Counted from the first letter of the stretch, positions 1 through 8,920 are shown. The stretch: DNA of 64,000 bases from Candidatus Gastranaerophilales bacterium (GCA_944323155.1 CALURL010000010.1:1-64000), one strand, 5' to 3'. Notes: a model not told the origin generated them from the letters alone. Made by a program: numbers and translations.

Positions 1-1488
1 AAGTTCACGAAGAGCTAAATCAACAGCGCCTCTTTTGAAGTAAACTTTTGGCGGAACTTTGAACCAAAGCATATTTTCTCTCCTTTCAGCAACTGTTTTG
101 TAGTTCAATAGATTTTCAACACCGATGTTACCTGATACTGCGTTTTTACCCCAGGAACCGCAGCCTAATGACAATGACGGTTCTAATTTGAAGTTATATA
201 AATCGCCAATACCACCTTGTGCTGAAGGTGAGTTAATTAAAACCCTACAAGTAGGCATTTTTTCAGCGTATTTATCAATTCTTTCCTGATGACGTGCATC
301 TGTATAAAGGTCTGCTGTATGGCCTGCACCGCCTTTTGATACAAGTTCATAAGCCATTTCTGCAGCTTCTTCAAAATCTTTTGCTTTATACATTGTCAAA
401 ACAGGTGACAATTTTTCTCTTGAGAATGGATCTTCCCAATCTACAGCAGGTCTTTCTGCAAGCAAAATTTTTGCAGTTTCAGGAACTTCAAAACCTGATA
501 ATTCTGCGATTCTGTGAGCGCTTTGACCTACAATGTCAGGATGAGCTGTACCACGTTTAGGATCGATAAATGGTAAATCAATCATTTTCTTTTCATCAGC
601 CTGGCTTAAAAGATATGCGCCTCTGTAGATGAATTCTTTTTTAACTTCTTCATAAACTTTGTCAACAACAACAACTGATTGTTCTGATGCACAAATCATA
701 CCGTTATCGAATGTTTTTGACATAAGAATTGAAGATACAGCCATTTTAATATCAGCAGTTTCATCAATAACAGCAGCTGCGTTACCAGGGCCTACACCTA
801 AAGCAGGGTTTCCTGAAGAATATGCAGCTTTTACCATTCCAGGGCCGCCTGTTGCCAAAATACAAGCGATTGATTCGTGTTTCATCAACTGATTTGACAA
901 TTCAATTGAAGGAACATCAATCCAGCCGATAATATCTTCTGGAGCGCCAGCTTTTACAGCAGCATCCAAAACAATTTTTGCAGCTTCTATTGTACATTTT
1001 TTAGCTCTTGGGTGTGGTGAGAAAATTATACCATTTCTTGTTTTAAGAGCAATTAATGATTTAAAAATTGCAGTTGATGTCGGGTTTGTTGTAGGAACAA
1101 TACCTGCAATAACGCCTAAAGGTTCTGCAACAATTTTAATTCCGTTAGTTTTGTCTTCTTTAATAATACCGCAAGTCTTTGCATTTTTGTGTTTGTTATA
1201 AATGTATTCTGATGCAAAGTGGTTTTTGATAATTTTATCTTCCAAAACGCCCATACCAGTTTCTTCCACTGCCATTCTAGCAAGAGGAATACGAGCTTTG
1301 TCAGCGGCTGTTGCTGCTGCTTTGAAGATTGCATCTACTTGTTCTTGAGTGAATGTTGAAAAGATTTTTTGAGCTTTTTTTACTCTTTCAATCAACAATT
1401 CCAATTGTTCTGCTGTTTCTACAACATTTGAACTTGTGTTCAAAGCCTTTTCCAAATTTTCAACAGCTTTTTTGTTTTTTGTTGTCAT
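1..1488 (-). CDS. adhE: Bifunctional acetaldehyde-CoA/alcohol dehydrogenase AdhE, 5' part (runs off window)
   Basis: The frame is open from the ATG at 1488 to the left edge, giving 496 residues of the N-terminal part. The visible part is the CoA-acylating aldehyde dehydrogenase domain, which reduces acetyl-CoA to acetaldehyde with NADH. It has the catalytic cysteine in GMICASEQ (about residue 266), the ATGGPGMVKAAYSSG nucleotide-site segment and GVGPGNAAAVID. The last 25 residues include WFKVPPKVYFKRGAVDLAL, which matches the linker into the iron alcohol dehydrogenase half of AdhE, so the gene almost certainly continues beyond base 1. AAGGAG lies just upstream of the ATG. A promoter and a Rex-like operator precede it, which fits redox control of fermentation. 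A stand-alone acetaldehyde dehydrogenase is less likely because the linker is present. Confidence 0.95.
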   Translation of the reverse strand, partial: MTTKNKKAVENLEKALNTSSNVVETAEQLELLIERVKKAQKIFSTFTQEQVDAIFKAAATAADKARIPLARMAVEETGMGVLEDKIIKNHFASEYIYNKHKNAKTCGIIKEDKTNGIKIVAEPLGVIAGIVPTTNPTSTAIFKSLIALKTRNGIIFSPHPRAKKCTIEAAKIVLDAAVKAGAPEDIIGWIDVPSIELSNQLMKHESIACILATGGPGMVKAAYSSGNPALGVGPGNAAAVIDETADIKMAVSSILMSKTFDNGMICASEQSVVVVDKVYEEVKKEFIYRGAYLLSQADEKKMIDLPFIDPKRGTAHPDIVGQSAHRIAELSGFEVPETAKILLAERPAVDWEDPFSREKLSPVLTMYKAKDFEEAAEMAYELVSKGGAGHTADLYTDARHQERIDKYAEKMPTCRVLINSPSAQGGIGDLYNFKLEPSLSLGCGSWGKNAVSGNIGVENLLNYKTVAERRENMLWFKVPPKVYFKRGAVDLALREL

Positions 1489-1544
1489 TTTATCGATTCT
1501 CCTTTATTTAAAGTGAAATTTAAAATATTTTTAACCAGCTAATA

Positions 1545-1562
1545 TTGTGATTTATTTCACAA
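1545..1562 (-). promoter_or_regulatory. Rex-type redox operator in the adhE promoter
   Basis: On the minus strand this reads TTGTGAAATAAATCACAA, a perfect 6-6-6 inverted repeat (TTGTGA, six bases, TCACAA). It closely matches the known operator of the NADH-sensing repressor Rex. It sits directly downstream of the -10 box, covering the expected transcription start of adhE, a classic Rex target. No rex gene is in the window. Confidence 0.8.
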
Positions 1563-1566
1563 TTAC

Positions 1567-1595
1567 ATTATAAATCAAATAGGTTTTGAAAGCAA
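1567..1595 (-). promoter_or_regulatory. sigma-70 promoter of adhE
   Basis: Minus strand: -35 TTGCTT (1595-1590), 17-base spacer, -10 TATAAT (1572-1567). The predicted start falls inside the Rex-like operator, leaving a leader of about 70 bases with a strong ribosome site. Confidence 0.75.
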
Positions 1596-1667
1596 GTGTA
1601 TTATTTACAATCTTTATCTTTTCTTAATCTAATTTATTTAGATGAAAACTTATGCAGAAAACTATTG

Positions 1668-1679
1668 TATTATACATAT
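1668..1679 (+). promoter_or_regulatory. -10 box six bases before the ATG (candidate leaderless start)
   Basis: TATTAT at 1668-1673, preceded by TTG, is followed by six bases and then the ATG at 1680. Transcription would begin at or next to the A of the start codon. No Shine-Dalgarno sequence and no good -35 box are visible. Confidence 0.5.
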
Positions 1680-2384
1680 ATGAATATACTACAAAAAATT
1701 ATTTATTCAATACTTGAGTTACAGGAAAAAAGGCTGAGAGTCAGGCTTGATGAGCATCTAAAAACAAGCGCAACTAACTCTACAAGCAAAACCGTTTTGT
1801 CAAGTAATGTTACAATGACATTAAATACACAGACAGAAAAGAATAAAGAACTCGTAAAAAAAAATGTTGAAGATATAGTAAAAGCCGCAAATCTCGATCC
1901 TGAAAAACTTTTAGCCTATATTCAAAGCAAAGGAACAAAAGTTTGTAAAATTGACAACGCTGATAAAATTCTCGCTCTTATTAACGAAGAAGAAGGATTA
2001 GTCTGCGAACAGAAAGGACTGGAAGCATTATATTTGAACATTATGACAAACTCCGGTTTTTCTCTTAAATCAAAACCTATGTTTGTGATGAGAAACGGAG
2101 AAATTGAGCCATTTTATATGGTACACCAGTTTTACAAATGGTATTCATTAATAAATAACCTTCCAGGGTTTGATTTCAACTCTCAGAAATTATTCAAAAA
2201 GTACCTCTATTTAAAGGATAGTCAAGGTTTAGAGAATTTAAAACTGGATGAAATGCTAGGACTTCAAGAAGCCATTGCAAGAGATCAGGAAGCAACAACT
2301 TACGCACTAGAACTTGCGCGCCAAAAACAAGGCGGTAGAAAAGTTTTAGACAAAATTAAAAACGATGGACAAGCAACTATATAA
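1680..2384 (+). CDS. Conserved-looking hypothetical protein
   Basis: A 234-residue soluble protein that I do not recognise. An upstream in-frame ATG at 1596 would add 28 residues, but the ATG at 1680 lies six bases after a TATTAT box and gives a sensible start (MNILQKIIYSILEL). The N-terminal 70 residues are polar and probably helical. A central block with KIDNADKILALINEEEGL and a hydrophobic aromatic stretch (MVHQFYKWYSLINNLPGFD, about residue 160) looks like a folded core. The C-terminal 40 residues are charged and helical. It has no signal peptide or membrane segment. It is monocistronic, divergent from adhE and followed by its own terminator. Confidence 0.7.
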   Translation: MNILQKIIYSILELQEKRLRVRLDEHLKTSATNSTSKTVLSSNVTMTLNTQTEKNKELVKKNVEDIVKAANLDPEKLLAYIQSKGTKVCKIDNADKILALINEEEGLVCEQKGLEALYLNIMTNSGFSLKSKPMFVMRNGEIEPFYMVHQFYKWYSLINNLPGFDFNSQKLFKKYLYLKDSQGLENLKLDEMLGLQEAIARDQEATTYALELARQKQGGRKVLDKIKNDGQATI

Positions 2385-2389
2385 AAACT

Positions 2390-2426
2390 AAAACCTCCTT
2401 CTTGAAGTACAAAAAGGAGGTTTTAT
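2390..2426 (+). terminator. Rho-independent terminator
   Basis: Stem AAAACCTCCTT / AAGGAGGTTTT with a 12-base loop, followed by TATATTAT. It lies six bases after the stop of the hypothetical gene at 1680-2384. Confidence 0.75.
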
Positions 2427-2552
2427 ATTATAAAAAATACATAGCTCTTATTCTGTGTGGGTATTTAATTATGCAAAATCAATAGGTAAAATGTATATTT
2501 ATATAGTCTTATCAAAATTATTTTAGGGGTAAAAATATTGTCAATATGGTGA

Positions 2553-2843
2553 TTAAGCCATATAAGCAATATGTCTGTCTATAACATTATTGTTATTGTC
2601 GTTTGTTTTTCCTTTTAAAATATCAAATGCTTTAACAGCTTTATTAGCCAGAGCACTTAATATATTATGATTTTGAACCATATCAGCTTTTTTAGTTCTA
2701 TTTAAATCATTTTCAAAGTTAATTTTAGCGTTAGGGTTTTGCAATGAAAGTATTGCAACGCTTGGGGTAATGTTATTTAAATTTCCTTCGCCAAAAGTAA
2801 TAGCTTTTGTATTATTTAATTTTACTGGATTTACTGTAATCAT
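2553..2843 (-). CDS. Small hypothetical protein with N-terminal ITFG motif
   Basis: A 96-residue protein of unknown function. The start at 2843 (MITVNPVKLNN) is chosen because AGGAGG lies nine bases upstream; the in-frame ATG at 2852 directly abuts that site and is too close. About residue 16 it has AITFGEG, resembling short N-terminal [hydrophobic]-[S/T]-F-G segments in three other hypotheticals here (21354-22442, 44638-47064, 56949-57269). The rest is polar, with an asparagine run near the end and no membrane segment. It has a strong promoter and a structured leader. Confidence 0.7.
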   Translation of the reverse strand: MITVNPVKLNNTKAITFGEGNLNNITPSVAILSLQNPNAKINFENDLNRTKKADMVQNHNILSALANKAVKAFDILKGKTNDNNNNVIDRHIAYMA

Positions 2844-2852
2844 TTTTCTCAT

Positions 2853-2895
2853 CCTCCTCTCGTGAGGTTTTCTTATTAAGTGTTTTTTTAACACT
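2853..2895 (-). promoter_or_regulatory. Structured 5' leader; hairpin overlaps the ribosome site
   Basis: On the minus strand the leader holds a six-bp hairpin (AGTGTT/AACACT, 2895-2879) and then CCTC-ACGA-GAGG (2867-2856). The 3' arm of the second overlaps the AGGAGG ribosome site (2858-2853) of the gene starting at 2843. This could limit ribosome access; the effect is inferred. Confidence 0.4.
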
Positions 2896-2910
2896 TCATC
2901 TAACACTTTT

Positions 2911-2939
2911 ACTATAAACTATAAATATTTATTTGTCAA
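2911..2939 (-). promoter_or_regulatory. Near-consensus sigma-70 promoter
   Basis: Minus strand: -35 TTGACA (2939-2934), 17-base spacer, -10 TATAGT (2916-2911). This is the best-matching promoter read in the window. It drives the small ITFG protein at 2553-2843. Confidence 0.8.
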
Positions 2940-3191
2940 CCCTTTTTATTAATAAATATTAATTTCGGCAAAACACCTTAAAAATCAACCTTTTAGCATA
3001 AAGTGATACTTTTACACTTATTCAGAAAATATTAAGATTTTTACTTTTTTTTAAATTATAGACACATGGTCAATAAAACTATTACTCTCTTTTAAAATTA
3101 TACTGTCTAGTCGGGTAATTGTATTAAAAAACAGTTTTCTGTTTAATATAATTAAATCTTTTTCATACTTCCAGCTATTCTTAATTCCAAC

Positions 3192-3217
3192 GGAGCCAAT
3201 CAGGCTCCTTTTTTTTT
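3192..3217 (+). terminator. Orphan Rho-independent terminator
   Basis: GGAGCC-AATCA-GGCTCC followed by nine T. It is oriented on the plus strand, but no plus-strand gene lies between 2390 and it. The opposite strand has no T-run after the stem. Confidence 0.75.
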
Positions 3218-3271
3218 GACATTATACATGCAAAATATGACAATATAAATTCAATTTTATTAATTATAACT

Positions 3272-3296
3272 AAAAACCCATGCTTTGAGCATGGGC
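3272..3296 (-). terminator. Terminator of the kdsC-TPR-lysC operon
   Basis: Minus strand: CCCATGC-TCAAA-GCATGGG followed by TTTTTA. It lies 25 bases downstream of the lysC stop. Confidence 0.8.
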
Positions 3297-3320
3297 TTAA
3301 ATAGTTATTTACGAATAGTT

Positions 3321-4589
3321 TTAGACGTTTGGCAAATCACCTTTTACATCTGCAACTTCATCACTTTCAAGTTCAAAAACTTTGTGCAAAGCTTTTACTG
3401 CACGTTCTGCCTGATCTTTGTCAACCAGACAGCTTATCTTAATTTCACTTGTTGATATCATGCGAATATTTATATTCAAATCCGCCAGGGTTTCAAACAT
3501 AGTAGATGCAATACCGGGTCTGTCAATCATGCCCGCACCTACTATTGAAACTTTTGCGATATTTTCATCCACCTGAATATCACCAGTTGCGCCTATTTCT
3601 GATTTCAACTCTTCTAAAGCAGTTACAGTTTTAGGCAGATCATTTGTATCTATTGTAAATGCAATATCGTTTGTATTAGAAATCTTTCTGGCATAAGACT
3701 GAATAATCATATCTACAGAAATATGTTCTTTTGCGAGTTTACTGAATATTTTAGCGGCAACGCCAGGTTTATCCGGCACATCACAAACAACAATTCTAGT
3801 TTGAGATAAATCTGCAGCAACACCTGCAACAGGCCTATATATTTCCATTTTATCAACTCCTAATATTAAAGTACCTAAATTATCTAATTTAAAGCTGCTA
3901 CGAACCCTAAGAGGAACGTGAAATTGTTTTGCAGTTTCAACACTACGCGGGTGCAAAACATTTGCCCCAGCATGCGCTAATTCAAGCATTTCTTCATAAG
4001 AAATACTTTCCAATCTTGAAGCATTTGGAACAACTCTCGGATCTGTTGTATAAACACCTTCAACATCTGTATATATATCGCATCTTTCAGCATTCAAAGC
4101 AGCAGCAAGAGCGACAGCAGAAGTATCTGAGCCACCGCGGCCTAAAGTTGTAATCTCTCCGTCTTCTGTTACACCCTGAAAACCTGCAACAACAATTATT
4201 TTACCTTCTTTTAAATTTTGTCTGAGTTTATCAGTTTTTATATTAATAATTCGTGCTTTTGAATGAACATTTTCAGTAATTATTCCAACCTGCATAGCAT
4301 TAAAACTAACAGCCTCATAGCCTTGTGCCTGAATTGCCATTGCAAGCAGTGCTATAGAAACACCTTCACCAGTTGACAAAAGCATGTCCATCTCTCGTCC
4401 TGAAGGCATTGGAGAAAGTTCCTTTGCCATTTTTACAAGGTAATCTGTTGTGTGCCCCATTGCAGAAACTACTACGACAACATCATTTCCATTTTCTTTT
4501 TCTTTTATTACAATTTTGGCTACATTTTTTATTTTATCTGTATCAGATACCGAAGTTCCGCCAAATTTTTGTACAATGACTTTTCTCAA
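3321..4589 (-). CDS. lysC: Aspartate kinase
   Basis: This enzyme phosphorylates aspartate in the first step of lysine, threonine and methionine synthesis. The 422 residues carry KFGGTSV at residues 8-14, STGEGVS and [16 protein letters not shown] in the kinase domain, [16 protein letters not shown], and [13 protein letters not shown]. Two ACT domains follow (about 265-410), the usual layout of monofunctional aspartate kinase regulated by end products. The start is TTG at 4589, with GAAGGA seven bases upstream. It begins two bases after the stop of the TPR gene, so the two are translationally linked. No homoserine dehydrogenase domain is fused. Confidence 0.96.
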   Translation of the reverse strand: MRKVIVQKFGGTSVSDTDKIKNVAKIVIKEKENGNDVVVVVSAMGHTTDYLVKMAKELSPMPSGREMDMLLSTGEGVSIALLAMAIQAQGYEAVSFNAMQVGIITENVHSKARIINIKTDKLRQNLKEGKIIVVAGFQGVTEDGEITTLGRGGSDTSAVALAAALNAERCDIYTDVEGVYTTDPRVVPNASRLESISYEEMLELAHAGANVLHPRSVETAKQFHVPLRVRSSFKLDNLGTLILGVDKMEIYRPVAGVAADLSQTRIVVCDVPDKPGVAAKIFSKLAKEHISVDMIIQSYARKISNTNDIAFTIDTNDLPKTVTALEELKSEIGATGDIQVDENIAKVSIVGAGMIDRPGIASTMFETLADLNINIRMISTSEIKISCLVDKDQAERAVKALHKVFELESDEVADVKGDLPNV

Positions 4590-4591
4590 TT

Positions 4592-6100
4592 TTATTCCTT
4601 CTTTTCTATCTGAGAATTCAATATTTCAGACAATTCAACCTTCTTTTCAGGGTGCTCAAACAAGTCTGGATTAATTTCTTCTATTTTTTGAGCTATAGCT
4701 ATGGTTTCTTTAATATTATATTCACAAAGGTTTTCTTTTACAAGTGTGTAATTTACACAAAATAATAAATTCAAAAGTTCTACATTGTCACTGAAAGCTT
4801 TTATCGCTTTTCTGAGTTTTCTTTGGGCTTCTGCGTAATCTGATTTTTTTATTAAGTATTTTGAATAATCGATAAAAGCTTTCAAATATTTAGGATTTTT
4901 CATAATCGCAGTTTCGTAATTATCTTTTACTTTTGTTTCGTTATTTAATTTTTCATAACATTTTGCAAGATAATAATAGTTTAAGGAGTCATCAGTTTCG
5001 TCATCTAAGCCTTGTTTTAACTTATCAATTGCACTTTCGGGGTTTTCTGAGTAATACTCAACAATACCAATAGCAGTTTTTATATATCGATTGTTAAGAT
5101 CATCTTCCTCAAATGAATTAATAATATTCCTGCATTCCTCAACCTGTCCCAGAGAAGCATTACACAGAGCTAAATGGATATTTGCTTCTTTATTGTCATG
5201 TTCAAATTCAAATACTTTATTTAATTTTTCTTTTGCTGCTTCAAAGTAGTCAAATTTTTCCAGAACTTTTGCCCATTCAATATATAAAGTTGCAGCTTTC
5301 AAGTCTCTATTTTCAGCGATTTTTAAGTACTTTTCAGCAGTTTCAAAATCGAATTTTAATGAATACAATTGCGCCAACAACAAATATGCAGGAAGCATAT
5401 TAGGATTATAATCTACTGACTTTAAAGCGTAATGAATAGCGGATTCTATATCACCTTTTATAGATTTCAAATGGGCAAGCTCATATGTATTTGTTTCATT
5501 TGGACATACATTTGCAAGAAAAGTTAACTTTACTTCTGCCTTGTCATAATCAAACAATTTCATATCCATTACAGCATTTAAAAACATTGCGCTAAAATTA
5601 TATCTGTTAATTTTGACAGCAGTGCTAAATTTTTCACGTGCTTCGTCATATTTTTTTTGTTTCATCAAAGCCATGCCCCAGCCGGTGTAAGTATCTGTAT
5701 TACCTGGAACAATTCTGTTTGCATTATCAAAAGATTTTTCGGCATTTTCATACTTGCCAACCGCTATCAACGCAAAGCCAAGCTTTTGCCAGATAATTTT
5801 GTCCTGAGGGTTCCAATCAGCAGATATCTGATAGGCAGCAACGGCTTTATCAAATTTCTTTTCTTTATCATAAATTATTCCCAGATATTTATAAACAAGA
5901 GCATCTTTATTTGGGAATTCCATAGCTTTAATCAATGTTTGTTTGGCTTTTTCGAGTTCACCTTTTTCAATAAGTTTTTTCGCCTTATTAACATGGGCAA
6001 ACGAAGGCAGAGATTGAACAACAGTATCTTCTTTATATTGATCAACAGACAAATTTAAACTTTTAATTTTTTGAATAATAGTTTCTAACCAGCCAAACAA
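4592..6100 (-). CDS. Tetratricopeptide-repeat protein
   Basis: A 502-residue protein made almost wholly of TPR repeats from about residue 35 to 465, with typical spacing in segments such as [20 protein letters not shown] and [17 protein letters not shown]. It has no signal peptide or membrane segment, so it is probably a cytoplasmic scaffold. Its 5' end overlaps the kdsC-like gene by 16 bases and its stop is two bases before lysC, so the three form one operon. The partner and function are not readable from the sequence. The first 30 residues ([15 protein letters not shown]) may form an amphipathic helix. Confidence 0.85.
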   Translation of the reverse strand: MFGWLETIIQKIKSLNLSVDQYKEDTVVQSLPSFAHVNKAKKLIEKGELEKAKQTLIKAMEFPNKDALVYKYLGIIYDKEKKFDKAVAAYQISADWNPQDKIIWQKLGFALIAVGKYENAEKSFDNANRIVPGNTDTYTGWGMALMKQKKYDEAREKFSTAVKINRYNFSAMFLNAVMDMKLFDYDKAEVKLTFLANVCPNETNTYELAHLKSIKGDIESAIHYALKSVDYNPNMLPAYLLLAQLYSLKFDFETAEKYLKIAENRDLKAATLYIEWAKVLEKFDYFEAAKEKLNKVFEFEHDNKEANIHLALCNASLGQVEECRNIINSFEEDDLNNRYIKTAIGIVEYYSENPESAIDKLKQGLDDETDDSLNYYYLAKCYEKLNNETKVKDNYETAIMKNPKYLKAFIDYSKYLIKKSDYAEAQRKLRKAIKAFSDNVELLNLLFCVNYTLVKENLCEYNIKETIAIAQKIEEINPDLFEHPEKKVELSEILNSQIEKKE

Positions 6101-6585
6101 TCCGCTACCTCCCTGAAAGCACCATAGCCTCCGTCGTTTTCAGTAACCTGTATTCCATCTATATTTTTTATAATTTCAACAGCATGCGGAACGGTTATTT
6201 TATATTTAGCAAACTCAAGACAGTCCCTGTCATTGATATCGTCGCCAATATAAACATATTCATCCTGTGACAAATTGTAACGGGAAACAATATCTTTAAG
6301 AACATTTATCTTAATTCGTATATTCTGATGAACTTCTTCTATATCAAATTTTTTAGCCAGCATTTCAATAGCTTTATTTTTTTCGCCTGAAATAATTCCA
6401 ATCTTGAATCCGCTTTTCTTTAATATCGAAAATCCCATTACATCCTTAAAATTAAGCCTTCTTGATATTTCTCCGCTATCACTGATATAGACGCAATTGT
6501 CAGTCACAACGCCGTCAAAATCAGTTATAACCATTTTAATACTGTCAGGTAATTTAATCTTTCCCATATACAAAACATCCGTCAT
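6085..6585 (-). CDS. KdsC-like HAD phosphatase
   Basis: A 166-residue HAD-superfamily phosphatase of the compact KdsC type, which removes the 8-phosphate from 3-deoxy-manno-octulosonate phosphate during LPS-sugar synthesis. Visible are the nucleophile motif ITDFDGVVTDN (Asp about residue 22), IISGEKN (motif II), the lysine region and VYIGDDINDRDC (motif IV). Length and motif spacing fit KdsC, but relatives dephosphorylate other nonulosonate phosphates, so the substrate is not certain. ATG 6585 lies eight bases after a TATAAT; ATG 6567 (MGKIKL) is an alternative start. It is first in the operon with the TPR protein and lysC. Confidence 0.85.
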   Translation of the reverse strand: MTDVLYMGKIKLPDSIKMVITDFDGVVTDNCVYISDSGEISRRLNFKDVMGFSILKKSGFKIGIISGEKNKAIEMLAKKFDIEEVHQNIRIKINVLKDIVSRYNLSQDEYVYIGDDINDRDCLEFAKYKITVPHAVEIIKNIDGIQVTENDGGYGAFREVADCLAG

Positions 6586-6589
6586 CTGC

Positions 6590-6599
6590 TATAATTATA
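6590..6599. promoter_or_regulatory. Overlapping divergent -10 boxes
   Basis: The palindromic core TATAATTATA gives TATAAT on the plus strand (6590-6595, toward the histidine kinase at 6643) and on the minus strand (6599-6594, toward the kdsC-like gene). On the minus strand only eight bases separate the box from the ATG at 6585, so that transcript would have almost no leader. Confidence 0.5.
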
Positions 6600-6642
6600 C
6601 CATAAAGTGAATTAGAAAAAGAATAGGATTACAAAAAATTAC

Positions 6643-7911
6643 ATGCTCTGGTATATTTTAAATTTCAGTATTATTATAGTTTTCATAGTACTTTTCTTAA
6701 TTACAAGAAGAACGAACAAACGATGGTCTAAAATAAATGACTACCTTGGACAGGTAACAAACACAGTAAATTCTGTCCGCTACGGGAATTTGTCTACAAA
6801 AATCGACGAGCTTAATCACCCCACATACCAGAATGTTACGGAAAGTATTAACCGAATGGTTGAAACTCTTAATGATAGAGAGAAAATGATTATTGAATAT
6901 CAGGGCGAACTTATGCGCCAGAATAAACTTCTGGAATCAGTAATTAATTCACTGTCAGATGGGATTTTAATAGTTAACGATAAGTATAATATACTCCGTG
7001 CAACACCTAAAATTACTGACTGGTTTGGGACTAAAGGCAAAGATATTATCGGACAGAATATTTTTGAATTTATTCAAATAGGAGAAAACACAAATATTGA
7101 AAGGCTTAAAAATGCTGATATATTTATTAAGCATACGCCGACAAACAATTTTATAATGAGTACAAAAAAATTATCACTCGAGGAAAAGAAACGCTATGTT
7201 CTTCTAATTACAGATGTAACAAATGAGCGGGAAATAGAAACTCTGAAAGAAGATTTTGTTGCAACACTGACGCATGATTTGAAAGTTCCAATCGTTGCAG
7301 AATCAAATATTATAAACTTCCTTCTTGAAGGCAAGTTCGGAGATATAAATGATAAACAAGAATTTGCCCTAAAAAGTATGAAAAACTCCAATCAGGAACT
7401 TGTTGAACTTGTTCAAATTCTGCTTGAAACATACAAAATTAAAGAAACAGGTATTAAACTATTAAAAGAAAATATCCTTCTAAATGGATTTTTAACGGAT
7501 ATTATTAACGAAACTCAGCCAATTGCGACAAATTCCGGTATTACTATATACTTTGAACCAACACGTGATATCAAAGTGACAGCAGATAGAATTCAACTTC
7601 AAAGGGTTATTAAAAATCTAATATCAAACGCAATTTCACACAGCAATACAAAAGACAGAATTGATATCACAACAGGTGAAGAACCGGGATTTATAACAAT
7701 TTCTGTAATAGATTACGGTCAGGGAATTCCTGCTGATGAGATAAAACTTATCTTTAATAAATACTACTCAGCGGCAAAAAAATTCCGTAAAATTGGAACA
7801 GGACTCGGCCTTTACCTTTCACAGCAAATCGTAAAATCCCATGGCGGTGAAATTCTTGTGACAAGTGAAGAAAATGTCAGAACTGAATTTCGTGTTAAAT
7901 TACCGCTTTAA
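6643..7911 (+). CDS. Membrane-anchored PAS sensor histidine kinase (orphan)
   Basis: A 422-residue two-component sensor. One N-terminal membrane segment (residues 2-21) precedes a HAMP-like linker, a PAS domain (about 95-190, SLSDGILIVNDKYNILRATP), a HisKA domain with phospho-acceptor His in LTHDLKVP (about residue 211) and a HATPase domain with N-box NLISNAISHS, G1 DYGQGIP and G2 GTGLGLYLS. There is no large periplasmic loop, so sensing is probably intracellular or in the membrane. No response regulator gene lies in the window. It is divergent from the kdsC operon, and comF starts 20 bases downstream. Confidence 0.9.
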   Translation: MLWYILNFSIIIVFIVLFLITRRTNKRWSKINDYLGQVTNTVNSVRYGNLSTKIDELNHPTYQNVTESINRMVETLNDREKMIIEYQGELMRQNKLLESVINSLSDGILIVNDKYNILRATPKITDWFGTKGKDIIGQNIFEFIQIGENTNIERLKNADIFIKHTPTNNFIMSTKKLSLEEKKRYVLLITDVTNEREIETLKEDFVATLTHDLKVPIVAESNIINFLLEGKFGDINDKQEFALKSMKNSNQELVELVQILLETYKIKETGIKLLKENILLNGFLTDIINETQPIATNSGITIYFEPTRDIKVTADRIQLQRVIKNLISNAISHSNTKDRIDITTGEEPGFITISVIDYGQGIPADEIKLIFNKYYSAAKKFRKIGTGLGLYLSQQIVKSHGGEILVTSEENVRTEFRVKLPL

Positions 7912-7919
7912 TTTTGTTG

Positions 7920-7931
7920 TATAATTTTCTT
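7920..7931 (+). promoter_or_regulatory. -10 box six bases before comF ATG
   Basis: TATAAT at 7920-7925, preceded by TTG, then TTTCTT, then the ATG at 7932. The gene could be transcribed without a leader from inside the end of the kinase gene region. No Shine-Dalgarno sequence is present. Confidence 0.55.
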
Positions 7932-8579
7932 ATGTTTTACAAACTGGCAAGCCTTTTAGATTGGATATACAAGAAAAAATGTTATTTTTGCAGAAGTTCT
8001 AAAGAGTCTGTAAAAATGTGCTCAAAATGTTACGAAACTTTAGAACACTTACCTGTAAAAGTTAACCGCATAATTGACGGGAAAAAAGTTTATTGTGCCG
8101 GAATATACGAAAAAAATTTACAAAAACTTATAAGAGGATTAAAATATCATAAGCAGCGCGACTTAGCATTTTACTTAGCAAAATTCATGTTTGAATACTG
8201 GCAGAAAATAACGCAGGAAACAGGTTTTGAAGTCATTCCTGTTCCAATATTCAAAACCAGGGAAAAGAAACGAAAATATAATCACATGACACTTGTTGCA
8301 GAAGAATTCAGTAAACTTTCAGGCAATACCGTTAATTGTGAATTAATAACAAGAATTAAAGATACAAAACCACAGTACAAACTTTCCAAAAAAGAACGCG
8401 CACAAAATCTTTTAAACGCTTTTAAAGCAGATAAATCAAAACTTATTACAGGCAAAATTCTTTTGATAGATGATATTTGCACAACCGGCTCAACTTTTGA
8501 AGAGATGATTAAAGAGCTGAACAAAGCCGGAATTACCGACATAACATGCCTTGCAGCTACAACCCCTTTTGAGGATTAA
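7932..8579 (+). CDS. ComF-family phosphoribosyltransferase
   Basis: A 215-residue ComF/ComFC protein. It has an N-terminal zinc-ribbon-like region (CYFCRS, CSKC, about residues 17-34) and a type I phosphoribosyltransferase fold with VIPVPIFKTREKKRKYN and the PRPP loop ILLIDDICTTGST (about 175). In naturally competent bacteria the family is linked to DNA uptake, but it is widespread and its reaction is not settled. Type IV pilus genes lie close by (10.7-13.2 kb), which would fit competence, but this is inference. An upstream TTG (7914) is in frame, but the ATG at 7932 fits the TATAAT six bases upstream. Confidence 0.88.
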   Translation: MFYKLASLLDWIYKKKCYFCRSSKESVKMCSKCYETLEHLPVKVNRIIDGKKVYCAGIYEKNLQKLIRGLKYHKQRDLAFYLAKFMFEYWQKITQETGFEVIPVPIFKTREKKRKYNHMTLVAEEFSKLSGNTVNCELITRIKDTKPQYKLSKKERAQNLLNAFKADKSKLITGKILLIDDICTTGSTFEEMIKELNKAGITDITCLAATTPFED

Positions 8580-8580
8580 A

Positions 8581-8907
8581 ATGATACTTAGAGAATTTTC
8601 AAAATACCTTCAAGAACACAATGACGATATTATTCAAAACAAAATAACTACAACGAAACTTCTTTGTGAATGGATAAAACTTGTTATAAATAAAAATCCT
8701 AAAAATCATGTAGATAAAATAGTTCATAAAGAAATTATGCTTGCGGAAAACAAGGCCGGAGACTTTTTTATTGTCGGAAAGTCAGAAAGCGGAAGAGTGC
8801 TTGTTAATGCTTTATACAATTTTGCCCTGAGCTATGAACATTATCTCATGAGCAAATGGCTTATAGACAAAAAACCAGACGACTTTGACACTAACAAAGA
8901 GCCATAA
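8581..8907 (+). CDS. Small hypothetical protein
   Basis: A 108-residue soluble protein that starts one base after the comF stop, with GAGG seven bases before its ATG, so it is very likely co-translated with comF. It is rich in lysine and acidic residues, with a helical N-terminus (EFSKYLQEHNDDI) and a compact central part (MLAENKAGDFFIVGKSESG) that may form beta strands. No signal peptide or membrane segment is seen. I do not recognise the family. Confidence 0.7.
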   Translation: MILREFSKYLQEHNDDIIQNKITTTKLLCEWIKLVINKNPKNHVDKIVHKEIMLAENKAGDFFIVGKSESGRVLVNALYNFALSYEHYLMSKWLIDKKPDDFDTNKEP

Positions 8908-8920
8908 AGGCTCTTTTGTT
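8893..8920. terminator. Shared convergent terminator hairpin
   Basis: AACAAAGAGCC-ATAAA-GGCTCTTTTGTT overlaps the stop of the small plus-strand gene and the stop of the pilin-like minus-strand gene. It has T-rich flanks both ways and could end both transcripts. Confidence 0.6.

Larger units (their letters stand above)
2940..3320. other. Gene-free interval with two terminators
   Basis: No credible open reading frame is seen on either strand. The interval holds a plus-strand terminator at 3192-3217 with no gene upstream of it, the lysC terminator at 3272-3296, and AT-rich sequence including a TATAAT at about 3147-3152. A short plus-strand transcript ending at 3217 is possible. Confidence 0.6.

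Noticed and set aside
294-892. Plus-strand frames of 88 and 77 codons
   Set aside because: They lie wholly inside the minus-strand adhE frame, which has strong family motifs; these are shadows.
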